Below are positions 17,378 through 26,036 of a DNA stretch of 39,783 nucleotides, piece after piece. Position numbers and translations under genes: made by a program. How positions within the stretch are numbered: position 1 is the first letter of the stretch; every line of letters begins with the position of its first letter. The stretch spans positions 1 through 39,783 of the forward strand of contig JAXDRV010000114.1 of NCBI GenBank assembly GCA_034090805.1, in the 5' to 3' direction. This stretch comes from Ornithomonoglobus_A sp034090805. GTDB lineage: Bacteria; Bacillota; Clostridia; UBA1381. The notes beneath the pieces are model-generated. The model was not told the DNA's origin, ran no database searches, and saw nothing but the letters and a program-made list of their open reading frames with translations.

Positions 17378-17492
17378 TAATAAATTATATTTAAAAGGAG
17401 GGCAGGAAACAAGAGGTATTTAACGGCAAGCAATAATGTAAGGAATAATATTCATAAGTAGAGTACCATTTGGTACAGAAAGGAAAGAAACA
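17378..17492. other. Intercistronic leader with an orphan Shine-Dalgarno
   Basis: This 115-base gap is one of the longest within the cluster. AAAAGGAGGG (17393-17402) is a strong ribosome binding site with no start codon at a usable distance. The next ATG (17438) is directly followed by TAA. A short inverted repeat GTACCA-TT-TGGTAC (17463-17476) precedes the true ribosome binding site AAAGGAAAG of the next gene. It may hold an internal promoter, an operator or the scar of a lost gene; none is proven. Confidence 0.4.
17463..17476. promoter_or_regulatory. Short inverted repeat before the LamG-repeat gene
   Basis: GTACCA and TGGTAC separated by two bases, about 20 bases ahead of the ATG at 17493. 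It could be an operator or a small hairpin near the ribosome binding site. No matching copy was noticed elsewhere in the intergenic regions. Confidence 0.3.
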
Positions 17493-20400
17493 ATGAAAAT
17501 AAAAAAGATTTTGTCAATAGCATTATCAATTGCTATGGTATCGGCAATGCTGCAGGTAACGGCAGGAGCTGAATTCACAACGGATTATGACTTTTCAGAC
17601 GCGTCACAGACAGTAACGCTTGCAAACGGCGGTAAAATCGGAGATTATACTGCGGTGGCAGCACAGGAAGAAGGGAAATCAGGTAAAGATGCAGATAATA
17701 AGGTATATACGGCAACAGCATCGGCGCTTCCGTATAGCCAAGCGGGAAGCGTAAGCTTTGAAATTCCGTATTATGCATTTGTAGTCGGCACACAGAAGGC
17801 GGTAAAAACTCTTGAGATTTCTGTAAAGTATAATGAAAATTCAGATGAAACTAAGCTTAGTTCATATATTGCAAGAGGTTCTGATTGGAATAGCAGTAAG
17901 GCAATGGTTAATTGGGTGACATTCAGAGATGGAAAGGTATATGTGGCAGACAACGATACAGGTATCATAGCAAAGCCAAATGAATGGTACAGAATTGTTG
18001 TTAAGGAATGCTATAATGCGCCTGATACAAGAGTTTATGTCAACGGCAAGGAATTCAATCCGGGAATAAGCGGAAATATTTTGGGTAACAGATGGACACA
18101 GCTTATGGCTAACGTAAATACATCTGAGACAACAGGAACAAGAGATGTGTCAATATCTATTGATGATATGAAGATTTATGATACAGAGCCATCTCCTGAA
18201 ACAATCGAGTATACAGTAAGCGGCGACGGTATTACATACATAGCGGCGCGTAAGGGAGTATTTGTATCAGAAAATACGGAGGTAAGCGCTGTTTTAGGCG
18301 CAATAAATACAACTGCTGAAAAGTATATTATTAATTCTCTGACTTCAAACACTAAGAAGGAAAGCGGAACTGTTTCAGAGGGCGATGTTGTAGTTCTCAG
18401 GTCGGCTGATAAAAAGACGATTGAATATTTATATGTGTATACAAGCAGTCCTGTAACAGTCACAACAGATTATGATTTTTCAGATGCGGCACATACGGTA
18501 AATCTTGCAAACGGTGGTAAAATCGGTGATATTACAATACAAAGAGCGCAGACTGATGGAACGGCAGGTAAAGAAACGTCTGATAAGACATATACGGCAA
18601 CTGCTTCAAATATTCCGAACACAACAGCGGGTGTAGTAAGCTTTCAGCCGAACTACTATGACAATGTAGCATGCCATCCCGGAGGAGATAATATTCCGGT
18701 AAGAACAATGGAAGTATCCCTAAAATATGATGAAAATGCCGCATGGACAATGATACAGTCAAGGATTTCGGCGGAAGCGGATAATTGGAACAGAGATGTC
18801 GTAACAGCGCCGGAATGGGTAAAATTTGAAAACGGAAAAATATATGTAGTCGGTAAGGATACAGGCTTGGTGGCAAATCCGAATGAGTGGTATAGGATTG
18901 CTATTGAAGAGCATTACAATGCCGCAGACACAAGAATATATATCAACGGCAAGGAATTCAATCCGGGCATGGAGAAATATATTCTCGGTAATATGTGGAC
19001 GCAGATAATGTCACATATAGACAAGTCTGAAGCAGCAGACGCGAGAAATCTCAGCTTGTCAATTGATGATTTGAAAATTTATGACGGCACATACACTCCT
19101 AATACTGTTGAGTATACAATAAGCGGTGACGGCATTACATATATGGCGGCGCGTAAGGGATTACTTGTGTCAGGAAATAAAACAGTAGATGATATATTAA
19201 GCGCAGTAAATACAACTGCTGAAAAGTATATGATTGATTCTTTAGCGTCAAACACCAAAAAAGAAAGCGGAACTGTTTCAAATGGAAATGTTGTAATTCT
19301 TAAATCGGCTGATAAAAAGACGATTGAGTATTTGTATGTATATACAGGCAGAGAAGATATGATTGTTGACCAAGACAGCTTCAAGGAAAGCTCTACATAT
19401 ACAATGTTCGGTGAAACTAAATATGCGGGTAATGGTGTTGCTACGGGCATTTACGGCAAGGCTGCTAACGACTATTCGTATGACCTTAAAGTAACAAATC
19501 TGCCGAAAGAAACCGAAAGTGCTAACAGATATAATTTTGTGCCGTATAATAATCTTTGCGACGCAGAAGCTTTTACAAGAGAATTTTCCATCAGCGGCGA
19601 AGGTGATTTTGATGTAATAAAGCTTGTAACAAGAAGTTACTTTACAGATTCAGATGGCAATTCGGTTCTTGCTTATCAGGAACCGCTGAAACTATTGGCG
19701 GACGGAGATATTGAAGCCGGCGGACGAGTGCTGATTGATACAATATTTAAGGAAAAACAATGGTATAGAGTTGCAATGACAGTCTATCCGAAACAGTTAA
19801 GATATGATTTGTATATAAATGGTGTGAAGGTTGTAGAACACACAGAAACAGGCGATTATGGATGGCTTTCAACAGAGAAGGAGCACTGTGTGCCTGATAA
19901 GTATAATATAACCTCATTTGCATGGTTTAACATTCAGCCGGTGTACAATGCATATAATAGTGCAGAATCAAGAAACGGACACGTTTATATAGATGATACT
20001 ATTTCATATTACGGCGCTTATTATGAGGACGCTAAAAATGATGTTGAAATATCATCAACAGAGTACACAATAGACGATTATGAAGGAACTATAACTGTTC
20101 CGGCAGATACTACAATAGACAGCTTTGCCGGAAACATGGATTTTGGTACATCACAGCCTGCAATATATACAAATAATACATATACAGCAGAGGTTGATGA
20201 TATACTGTCCGACGGTAATGTTTTGGTAGCGGTATCTGAGAATGGTTTGGTTCGTAAGTATTATACTATAAAAACTGAACAAACCGGCGAATTCCAGTGT
20301 GACAACATAAAGCTGTATGTGAATGGTGTGGAAAGCAATACGCTTGCAGTCGGAACAATAAAGGCAACTGTAAGTATGTTTGTACCATCTGAGATGGGAG

Positions 20401-20597
20401 AAAAAGCAGGGAGTCTTATAATTGCCATTTATAAGAACGGAGTTCTCCAAAGTGCAAAAATGGATGAAAAGAAGGCTACCGGTAAACTCGACTTCACAAT
20501 TACAACAAATATTGAGGAAACAGAAGGAGTTACGGTTAAGGCATTTTTCTGGGATGATAATATAAAACCATATGTGCCTTTTGCGAAATGTAGGTGA
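17493..20597 (+). CDS. Secreted LamG-like repeat protein with duplicated module
   Basis: A 1034-residue exported protein (signal peptide about 1-27) with no catalytic motif seen. Two tandem copies of a module of about 295 residues follow: copy 1 about 29-323 and copy 2 about 324-620. Each opens with TTDYDFSDA and contains WYRI..., (V/I)NGKEFNPG, a DD(M/L)KIYD strand, and a small closing domain ending KKTIEYLYVYT. The first part is a concanavalin/LamG-like sandwich. A third, more distant sandwich follows (about 625-930), then a C-terminal module of about 100 residues (about 932-1034) with AVGTIKATVS, LIIAIYKNG and VKAFFWDDNIKPY. This C-terminal module recurs in the next protein. The role is probably glycan binding. 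The gene overlaps the next one, if that one starts at its GTG, or abuts it. Confidence 0.75.
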   Translation: MKIKKILSIALSIAMVSAMLQVTAGAEFTTDYDFSDASQTVTLANGGKIGDYTAVAAQEEGKSGKDADNKVYTATASALPYSQAGSVSFEIPYYAFVVGTQKAVKTLEISVKYNENSDETKLSSYIARGSDWNSSKAMVNWVTFRDGKVYVADNDTGIIAKPNEWYRIVVKECYNAPDTRVYVNGKEFNPGISGNILGNRWTQLMANVNTSETTGTRDVSISIDDMKIYDTEPSPETIEYTVSGDGITYIAARKGVFVSENTEVSAVLGAINTTAEKYIINSLTSNTKKESGTVSEGDVVVLRSADKKTIEYLYVYTSSPVTVTTDYDFSDAAHTVNLANGGKIGDITIQRAQTDGTAGKETSDKTYTATASNIPNTTAGVVSFQPNYYDNVACHPGGDNIPVRTMEVSLKYDENAAWTMIQSRISAEADNWNRDVVTAPEWVKFENGKIYVVGKDTGLVANPNEWYRIAIEEHYNAADTRIYINGKEFNPGMEKYILGNMWTQIMSHIDKSEAADARNLSLSIDDLKIYDGTYTPNTVEYTISGDGITYMAARKGLLVSGNKTVDDILSAVNTTAEKYMIDSLASNTKKESGTVSNGNVVILKSADKKTIEYLYVYTGREDMIVDQDSFKESSTYTMFGETKYAGNGVATGIYGKAANDYSYDLKVTNLPKETESANRYNFVPYNNLCDAEAFTREFSISGEGDFDVIKLVTRSYFTDSDGNSVLAYQEPLKLLADGDIEAGGRVLIDTIFKEKQWYRVAMTVYPKQLRYDLYINGVKVVEHTETGDYGWLSTEKEHCVPDKYNITSFAWFNIQPVYNAYNSAESRNGHVYIDDTISYYGAYYEDAKNDVEISSTEYTIDDYEGTITVPADTTIDSFAGNMDFGTSQPAIYTNNTYTAEVDDILSDGNVLVAVSENGLVRKYYTIKTEQTGEFQCDNIKLYVNGVESNTLAVGTIKATVSMFVPSEMGEKAGSLIIAIYKNGVLQSAKMDEKKATGKLDFTITTNIEETEGVTVKAFFWDDNIKPYVPFAKCR
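17577..19346 (+). repeat. Tandem duplication of an 885-bp coding module
   Basis: The second copy starts at 18462, exactly 885 bases (295 codons) after the first at 17577. The aligned DNA stays clearly similar, for example around the start of each copy and at GCGGCGCGTAAGGGA in each. Several stretches differ mainly at third codon positions. A third, more diverged copy of the module is encoded at about 23050-23890, inside the next gene. Confidence 0.75.
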
Positions 20598-20599
20598 AT

Positions 20600-23500
20600 A
20601 TGAATAAAAACAAGAATTGCAAATGTCTTCTCTCTCTAATACTATCGGCTGCGCTGCTTTTTAGCAGCGCGGTCGGGGTATTACCTTATAATAGCAAAAC
20701 ACGCTTGAGTGCAGCGGCAGAAACAAGAAGTACAGACCGCTTTTCCGATGAGGATGCACTGAATTTTTTGACAGGCAAGAAAGCGCTACAATTATACGGC
20801 AGCAGTATGTATCTGAATAACACAAAACAGAGTACTGTAAAACCGTCTGTAATCAAAACCGATGGAGTTTTAATTGACCAGACAACCTTTGAAAACTTTT
20901 TCGGGGTAAATGTAACACTGAATGGTTCTTACATATATATCGGAAATGTTACCATGAAGATTGGCTTGGACTATTTGATGGTCGGAAGTGAAAGAGTCAG
21001 ATTATCAGTTCCGCCCGAAATGATTGACGGAGTTTTGTATCTGCCCGCAAGAGAATATGGCAGCGTGTCAGGGATAAACGGTTTTTATGATGATGAACAT
21101 GGTATGCTTGTCATAGGTGAAGGAACAAATAAAGCGAGCAAGGGCATTAAAGATGCAAATTTATATTTGTTTTTTGAAAGAAAATCGGCAGAATTGCTTA
21201 AACAGCAGTTTTTGCAAAATACACAAAACGGTTCGGAACACCCAAGACTTATAGCGCGTAAAGATGATTTTACAAGACTAAAGCAGGAGGTAAGAACTGA
21301 CGCGCTTAAAAAAGATTGGTATTCTAAGGTGTTAAGTACCGCAAATACAATATGCAATGAAGCGGTTTTAGAATACAAAATTGATAACGGAAGATTGCTG
21401 GATGTATCAAACAGTGCGCTTTCAAGACTTCAATATTTGGGGTTTGCGTATCAGATGACAGGAAGAGAAAAGTACTCCAAACGAGGAATACAGGAGTTGG
21501 AAGCAATATGCGCCTTTCAAGATTGGCATCCTGAGCATTATCTTGACACTGCAATTCTTGCGTCTGCAGCAGCAATAGGCTATGACTGGTTATATGAAGC
21601 TATGACACAGGAACAGCGTGATAGTATTGCAGAAAAGTCACAGAAACTTGCTCTTGAAACTGCGAATGAAGGATACACTGCGACAGCATCGTATAATGAC
21701 TTTTGGTGTCAGACCGAAACAAACTGGGGCATTGTATGCAACGGAGGAATAGTCAATCTTGCACTTGCGACAGCAGAATATAACACAGATTATGCAATGA
21801 CGGTTATGAGCAGTGCGCTGCGTTCAATAGAATTTCCTTGGTACAGGTTAGCGCCTGATGGTGCATGGTATGAAGGTACTGATTATTGGAACTTTGTTCT
21901 TACCCATATTTCTTTGTTTATGGGAAGCTATGAATCCGTGATGGGAGAAGCTTTTGCAAAGGATTATATGGGTTTAAATCACTACTCATATTTTCAGCCT
22001 GCCTTTTTAGGCCCATCGGGAAAACCAAATAATTTTCACGCGGCGGACGATACAATAATTCAGAATCCGGGACAGTTCTATATGGCAAAAATTTATAACG
22101 ATGATGAGCTGATGAAGTATAGTGCTGACAGAATTAAGAAGTACGGTATTAAACCGGAAGTAATGGATATTATATGGTTTAAAGCAGGTGTTGAAAGCGA
22201 AAATAAAATAAATTTGCAGCATGATTATTATTTTGGAGAAACAGAATTTGTGTCAATGCGTGAGAACTGGGAAAGCGATGATGCGGCATGGGTTTCATTT
22301 CACGGCGGATATTCAAATAATGCTCATGACCACATAGACGTAGGTACATTTGTCTATACAATAGGCGGTGTGCGTTGGGCAATTGATTTGGGCAAGGAAA
22401 TGCTTAGTTATCTGCCTGACAGTGAAAATCCCGCAATTCTTGCCGGATATGATTCAAGATGGTTTTATACCCGTAAGGGTGAGGGACATAATATGGTTGT
22501 TATAAATCCCGACGACGGTCTTGAAACAGATGTAGACGCTTTTGCAAAGGTTACAAAACCTATAAGCGGAACGGACGGAGCATATTCGATGATTGACTTG
22601 ACAAGTGCATATAACAAAAGTGTCAATAGCTATATAAGAGGATACAAAATGTCAGATGTCCGCCGTACTTTAACTGTAAGAGATGAGATAGACCTTAAGG
22701 AACAGTCGGTTATGCACTGGTTTATGCACACAAGAGGCGACATTGAAATCATAGATAACAATACTGCAATAATAAGTCAGGATGGCAAGAAACTTCTTAT
22801 GAGATTTATTACTAATGCTGAAAAAGCGGAGCTTGGAACAATGAAGGCAGAACCTTTACCGACATCACCTCAGATTGAATACACAAAACATGATGATGTC
22901 ACTAAAATAAACTATAAGCTGGAAGGCTCGGGGAATGTTACAATCACTGTGCAGATGTCATTACTTGATGAAAATTGCGGAGGAGTAAGTGATAAAAGTA
23001 TTGCGGAATGGACTGCGGACAAAGAAGAGCGCGTTATTGAAACCGAACTTGTAAACCCAAATGATTTTGCGGCATACGCATATAAAAAATATGATGCGGA
23101 AGCAGTTGCAGGTAAAGAACAAGGGAAAAAAGCAACTGTTGCGGAGATATTAAATGCACCGTATTCAATTAACAATGCTATGGGGCTTGTAGTTCCGTTT
23201 TATCCTTTTGAAACATCTTCACAAGACAGGATACAAACATTGGAAATGTCGGTGAAGTATAATGAGAAAGCTGATTATACAAAGATTACTTCGTATATTT
23301 CAAGAAGCCCGAATAACTGGGGTGAATTAACCAGAATAGTTGATTTTGTGAAGTTTGAGAACGGTAAAATATATGTCAACGGAAAAGATACAGGTCTTAC
23401 AGCGAAAGCTGATGAGTGGTATAGAATTGTTATAGAAGAACATTGTCGCGGAAATGCTGCCCAAAGCAGGGTGTTTATTAACGGACATGAATTTTCTGCC

Positions 23501-24409
23501 GGACTTGAGGATGTATCTTATTTGAGAGGAAACAGATGGACACAGGTTCTTGCGGGAATGAACGGCAGTTCAGAGTCAGGAGCCAGAGATGTTTCCGTTG
23601 CGGTTTGTGATATTGATATATATAAGGGAACATATATGTCGGCAGATAGAGATAAAATATCATACAGTGTCGGCGGTACAGATGTTGAATTTGATGAAAA
23701 CAGTAAAACAATGACTTTCTCCCAAGAGAAGACGTCGGAACAGATAAAGGAAAATATAATTACTGATTGTGAAGTCAGGGTAATTGACTCTATGACGTCA
23801 AACAAAGATGTATCGGGAAAACTTTCTGACGGTAATGTGGCTGTTATAAGTTCGCCAAGCGGTAAAACATTGGAATATATTTATATAAAAATGGACTTGC
23901 CCGAACCGACCGAACCCCCTGAACCAAGTGAAACACCTAAACCGACAGAAACACCAAAGCCGAGCGAAACTCCCGAGCCGAGTGATTCGCCCGAACCAAC
24001 AGTGACACCTGAGCCAACAGTGACACCTGAACCAACAGCAACGCCTGAACCGACAGCGACACCCGAGCCAACGAGTACGCCCGAACCATTAAATGAATTG
24101 AAATGTGATAATATAAAAATGTATGTGAATAGTATAGAAACCAACACATTTGCAGCGGGAACAATAAAGGCATCGGTAAGTATATATGTACCTGACAATA
24201 TGCCTGAACAAACAGGGAGGCTTATAATAGCGGTTTACAAAAATGATATATTGCAAAGTATAAAGATGACGGAAAAGAATATTTCAGGAGATGACAAAGT
24301 TGAAGCTGTGACGGACGTTAGAGATACAGAAGGAATTACAGTAAAGGCATTTTTCTGGGATGATAATATGAAACCATATATTCCGGCGGCGGAATTAAAG
24401 AGTAAATAA
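20600..24409 (+). CDS. Second secreted heparinase II/III-fold protein with LamG-like module and Pro/Thr linker
   Basis: A 1269-residue exported paralogue of the protein at 10377. After a signal peptide (about 1-40) come a copper-amine-oxidase-N-like stalk (about 55-180) and the heparinase II/III region (about 210-780), with DGAWYEGTDYW (Asp420-Trp430), TETNWGIVCNGG and AHDHIDVGTFVY (His576, His578). A LamG-like module matching the repeats of the previous gene follows (about 817-1095), then a Pro-Glu-Thr-rich linker (about 1100-1164) and the VKAFFWDDNMKPY C-terminal module (about 1166-1269). It lacks the N-terminal LamG pair and the discoidin domain of its paralogue. One motif differs: RWAIDLG here against RWAIDPG there. 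I start it at ATG 20600 with AGGTGA just upstream; a GTG at 20594 overlaps the previous stop. Translational coupling is likely. Confidence 0.85.
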   Translation: MNKNKNCKCLLSLILSAALLFSSAVGVLPYNSKTRLSAAAETRSTDRFSDEDALNFLTGKKALQLYGSSMYLNNTKQSTVKPSVIKTDGVLIDQTTFENFFGVNVTLNGSYIYIGNVTMKIGLDYLMVGSERVRLSVPPEMIDGVLYLPAREYGSVSGINGFYDDEHGMLVIGEGTNKASKGIKDANLYLFFERKSAELLKQQFLQNTQNGSEHPRLIARKDDFTRLKQEVRTDALKKDWYSKVLSTANTICNEAVLEYKIDNGRLLDVSNSALSRLQYLGFAYQMTGREKYSKRGIQELEAICAFQDWHPEHYLDTAILASAAAIGYDWLYEAMTQEQRDSIAEKSQKLALETANEGYTATASYNDFWCQTETNWGIVCNGGIVNLALATAEYNTDYAMTVMSSALRSIEFPWYRLAPDGAWYEGTDYWNFVLTHISLFMGSYESVMGEAFAKDYMGLNHYSYFQPAFLGPSGKPNNFHAADDTIIQNPGQFYMAKIYNDDELMKYSADRIKKYGIKPEVMDIIWFKAGVESENKINLQHDYYFGETEFVSMRENWESDDAAWVSFHGGYSNNAHDHIDVGTFVYTIGGVRWAIDLGKEMLSYLPDSENPAILAGYDSRWFYTRKGEGHNMVVINPDDGLETDVDAFAKVTKPISGTDGAYSMIDLTSAYNKSVNSYIRGYKMSDVRRTLTVRDEIDLKEQSVMHWFMHTRGDIEIIDNNTAIISQDGKKLLMRFITNAEKAELGTMKAEPLPTSPQIEYTKHDDVTKINYKLEGSGNVTITVQMSLLDENCGGVSDKSIAEWTADKEERVIETELVNPNDFAAYAYKKYDAEAVAGKEQGKKATVAEILNAPYSINNAMGLVVPFYPFETSSQDRIQTLEMSVKYNEKADYTKITSYISRSPNNWGELTRIVDFVKFENGKIYVNGKDTGLTAKADEWYRIVIEEHCRGNAAQSRVFINGHEFSAGLEDVSYLRGNRWTQVLAGMNGSSESGARDVSVAVCDIDIYKGTYMSADRDKISYSVGGTDVEFDENSKTMTFSQEKTSEQIKENIITDCEVRVIDSMTSNKDVSGKLSDGNVAVISSPSGKTLEYIYIKMDLPEPTEPPEPSETPKPTETPKPSETPEPSDSPEPTVTPEPTVTPEPTATPEPTATPEPTSTPEPLNELKCDNIKMYVNSIETNTFAAGTIKASVSIYVPDNMPEQTGRLIIAVYKNDILQSIKMTEKNISGDDKVEAVTDVRDTEGITVKAFFWDDNMKPYIPAAELKSK
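23899..24090 (+). repeat. Pro-Glu-Pro-Thr linker repeats
   Basis: Degenerate 12- and 18-base repeats, based on CCTGAGCCAACAGTGACA, encode runs such as TPEPTVTPEPTATPEPT. Linkers like this separate catalytic from binding or anchoring modules in Gram-positive extracellular glycosidases. The repeated DNA could change in copy number by slippage. Confidence 0.85.
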
Positions 24410-24440
24410 TATTTAACGGATAAATATAAGGAGGTTAATT

Positions 24441-25985
24441 ATGAAAAGAGCAAAAAAGATTATAAGTGTTGCAATGGCGGCTATCATGATGAGTGCATTG
24501 GTATCATCATGCGGAAATAAAAACGCAGATAACACAATACAAGGAGATAGTAATTCGGAATATTTAATAGCGCCCGAAATGACGGAGCTAACGCTGTTTT
24601 CTATGAAAGACACAAGACTTGAAGACACAGAGGTGTGGAAGAAAATCGCGGAAATGACGAATATTAAGATAAAAACAGTTTCGTCTTCGTCAAACAGTGA
24701 CGCGGATACAGCAATGAATGTTATGCTGATGTCAGGAGAAATTCCGGATTTGATATTCAGTGAGAATATGAAGAAATATGCCACAGAATATGGTCCGGAC
24801 GGGGCGTTTGCACCGATTGACGAGCTTATAAGCGATGAAACGCCTAATTTGAAAAAAGAGCTTGAGCGTAAAGAAATCAGCTCATTTATTACCAATTATG
24901 ACGGACACGCATATTATATGTGCGGCGTAAATCCTGATACAGTTTCTGCCGGATGGTTTATAAGACAGGATTGGCTGGATAAGCTTAATCTAAAAGCGCC
25001 TACTACTCCTGATGAGTTTTATCAGGTTATGAAAGCGTTTAAGGAGCAGGACCCGAACGGCAACGGACAGAAAGATGAAGTACCGTATTTCTGCAGATTT
25101 AATTCTGTTGATGATTTGACATTTATTTTTGATGCAAGAGCAGATTGGGGTGTTGATGAAAACGGAAAAGTGTATTATGGACCGACAAGACCTGAATTTA
25201 AAACTGCATACGAAAATATGGCAAAGTGGTACAGTGAAGGCTTGATTGATACTGAGATTTATACAAGAGGTGCAAAGTCAAGAGATAAATTGTATGGGGA
25301 TAACGTGGGCGGTATAACTCATGATTGGTTCGCAAGCACAGCGCAGTTTAATGATATTCTTGGCGAGGATATTCCGGGCTTCAAAGTTACTGCTTTTGCA
25401 CCGCCGAATGAGAGCGGCAAGGAATATTTGAGCAGAGATGTTGCTATAACTCAGGGATGTGCTATCGGAGCAAATTCCAAAAATAAGGAGTATGCCATAA
25501 AGCTTTTGGATTTCTTATTCTCAGAAACAGGAAGTCGTCTGATGAACTTTGGAATTGAGGGCGAGCAATACGATTTGGTTGACGGTAAGCCTGTATTTAA
25601 GGACAGCGTAATTCACGGCGATAAAACTGCTATACAGATATTAACTGAGCTTGGCGCATGTGCGCTTGTGTATGAGCAGGATTTTGCATATGAGGAACAG
25701 TGGATGACCGAAGAAGCTAAAAAGGGCGCTAAGCTATATATAGATAACGGTTATCTTGCTCCTAAATTCCCCGGACTTTCATATTCTGAGGAGGAATATA
25801 AGAAATTTAATGAGATAATGACAAATGTTGATACTTTCAGAAGTGAAAGATGTCAGCAGTGGATATTTGGTTCTGCCGATGTAGCGTCTACATTTGACAG
25901 CTATTTGGAAGAGTTAAACAAGCTTGGTCTTGAAGAAGCTACTAAAATTCAACAGGCGGCGTATGACAGATATATGAGCGAGTAA
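24441..25985 (+). CDS. Extracellular solute-binding lipoprotein (LipO/YtcQ type)
   Basis: A 514-residue sugar-binding lipoprotein. The signal peptide ends in a lipobox ALVSSC with the lipidated Cys at 24, so it should be tethered to the outer face of the membrane. At about 514 residues it has the length of the large LipO/YtcQ group, whose partners are LplB- and YtcP-type permeases. Typical features are EIPDLIFSENMKKYA near the start, WFIRQDWLDKLNLKAPTTPDEFY in the middle, and QGCAIGANSKNKEYAIKLLDFLFSETG near the hinge. The strong ribosome binding site AAGGAGG precedes the ATG. Its permeases lie 18 kb upstream at 4348-6224, separated by the four surface proteins. A hairpin immediately after the stop codon may protect this mRNA segment. 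Confidence 0.93.
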   Translation: MKRAKKIISVAMAAIMMSALVSSCGNKNADNTIQGDSNSEYLIAPEMTELTLFSMKDTRLEDTEVWKKIAEMTNIKIKTVSSSSNSDADTAMNVMLMSGEIPDLIFSENMKKYATEYGPDGAFAPIDELISDETPNLKKELERKEISSFITNYDGHAYYMCGVNPDTVSAGWFIRQDWLDKLNLKAPTTPDEFYQVMKAFKEQDPNGNGQKDEVPYFCRFNSVDDLTFIFDARADWGVDENGKVYYGPTRPEFKTAYENMAKWYSEGLIDTEIYTRGAKSRDKLYGDNVGGITHDWFASTAQFNDILGEDIPGFKVTAFAPPNESGKEYLSRDVAITQGCAIGANSKNKEYAIKLLDFLFSETGSRLMNFGIEGEQYDLVDGKPVFKDSVIHGDKTAIQILTELGACALVYEQDFAYEEQWMTEEAKKGAKLYIDNGYLAPKFPGLSYSEEEYKKFNEIMTNVDTFRSERCQQWIFGSADVASTFDSYLEELNKLGLEEATKIQQAAYDRYMSE

Positions 25986-25994
25986 GAATTATAA

Positions 25995-26019
25995 AGCAGC
26001 CCGCAATTTGCGGGCTGCT
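25995..26019 (+). other. Intercistronic hairpin after the binding-protein gene
   Basis: A perfect 11-bp GC-rich stem, AGCAGCCCGCA and its complement, around the loop ATT, lies nine bases after the stop codon of the binding protein. No T-run follows. The ribosome binding site of the next gene (AAGGAG, 26023-26028) starts four bases later. It is therefore more likely an mRNA-stabilising or partial-termination element than a true terminator. Such hairpins often raise binding-protein expression above that of neighbouring genes. Confidence 0.7.
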
Positions 26020-26036
26020 ATCAAGGAGACATAAAA

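Noticed and set aside
14687..20597. Catalytic domains in the two Ig/LamG proteins
   Set aside because: I looked for paired acidic residues in glycosidase contexts and for lyase Tyr/His motifs and saw none; only beta-sandwich signatures are present.
23899..24090. CRISPR-like array
   Set aside because: The short degenerate repeats are in frame, encode a Pro/Thr linker and have no spacers.
23881..24198. Minus-strand ORFs with Gly-Ser-Val repeats opposite the Pro/Thr linker
   Set aside because: They are the antisense reading of the repetitive PEPT linker, lack ribosome binding sites and lie fully inside a well-supported gene.
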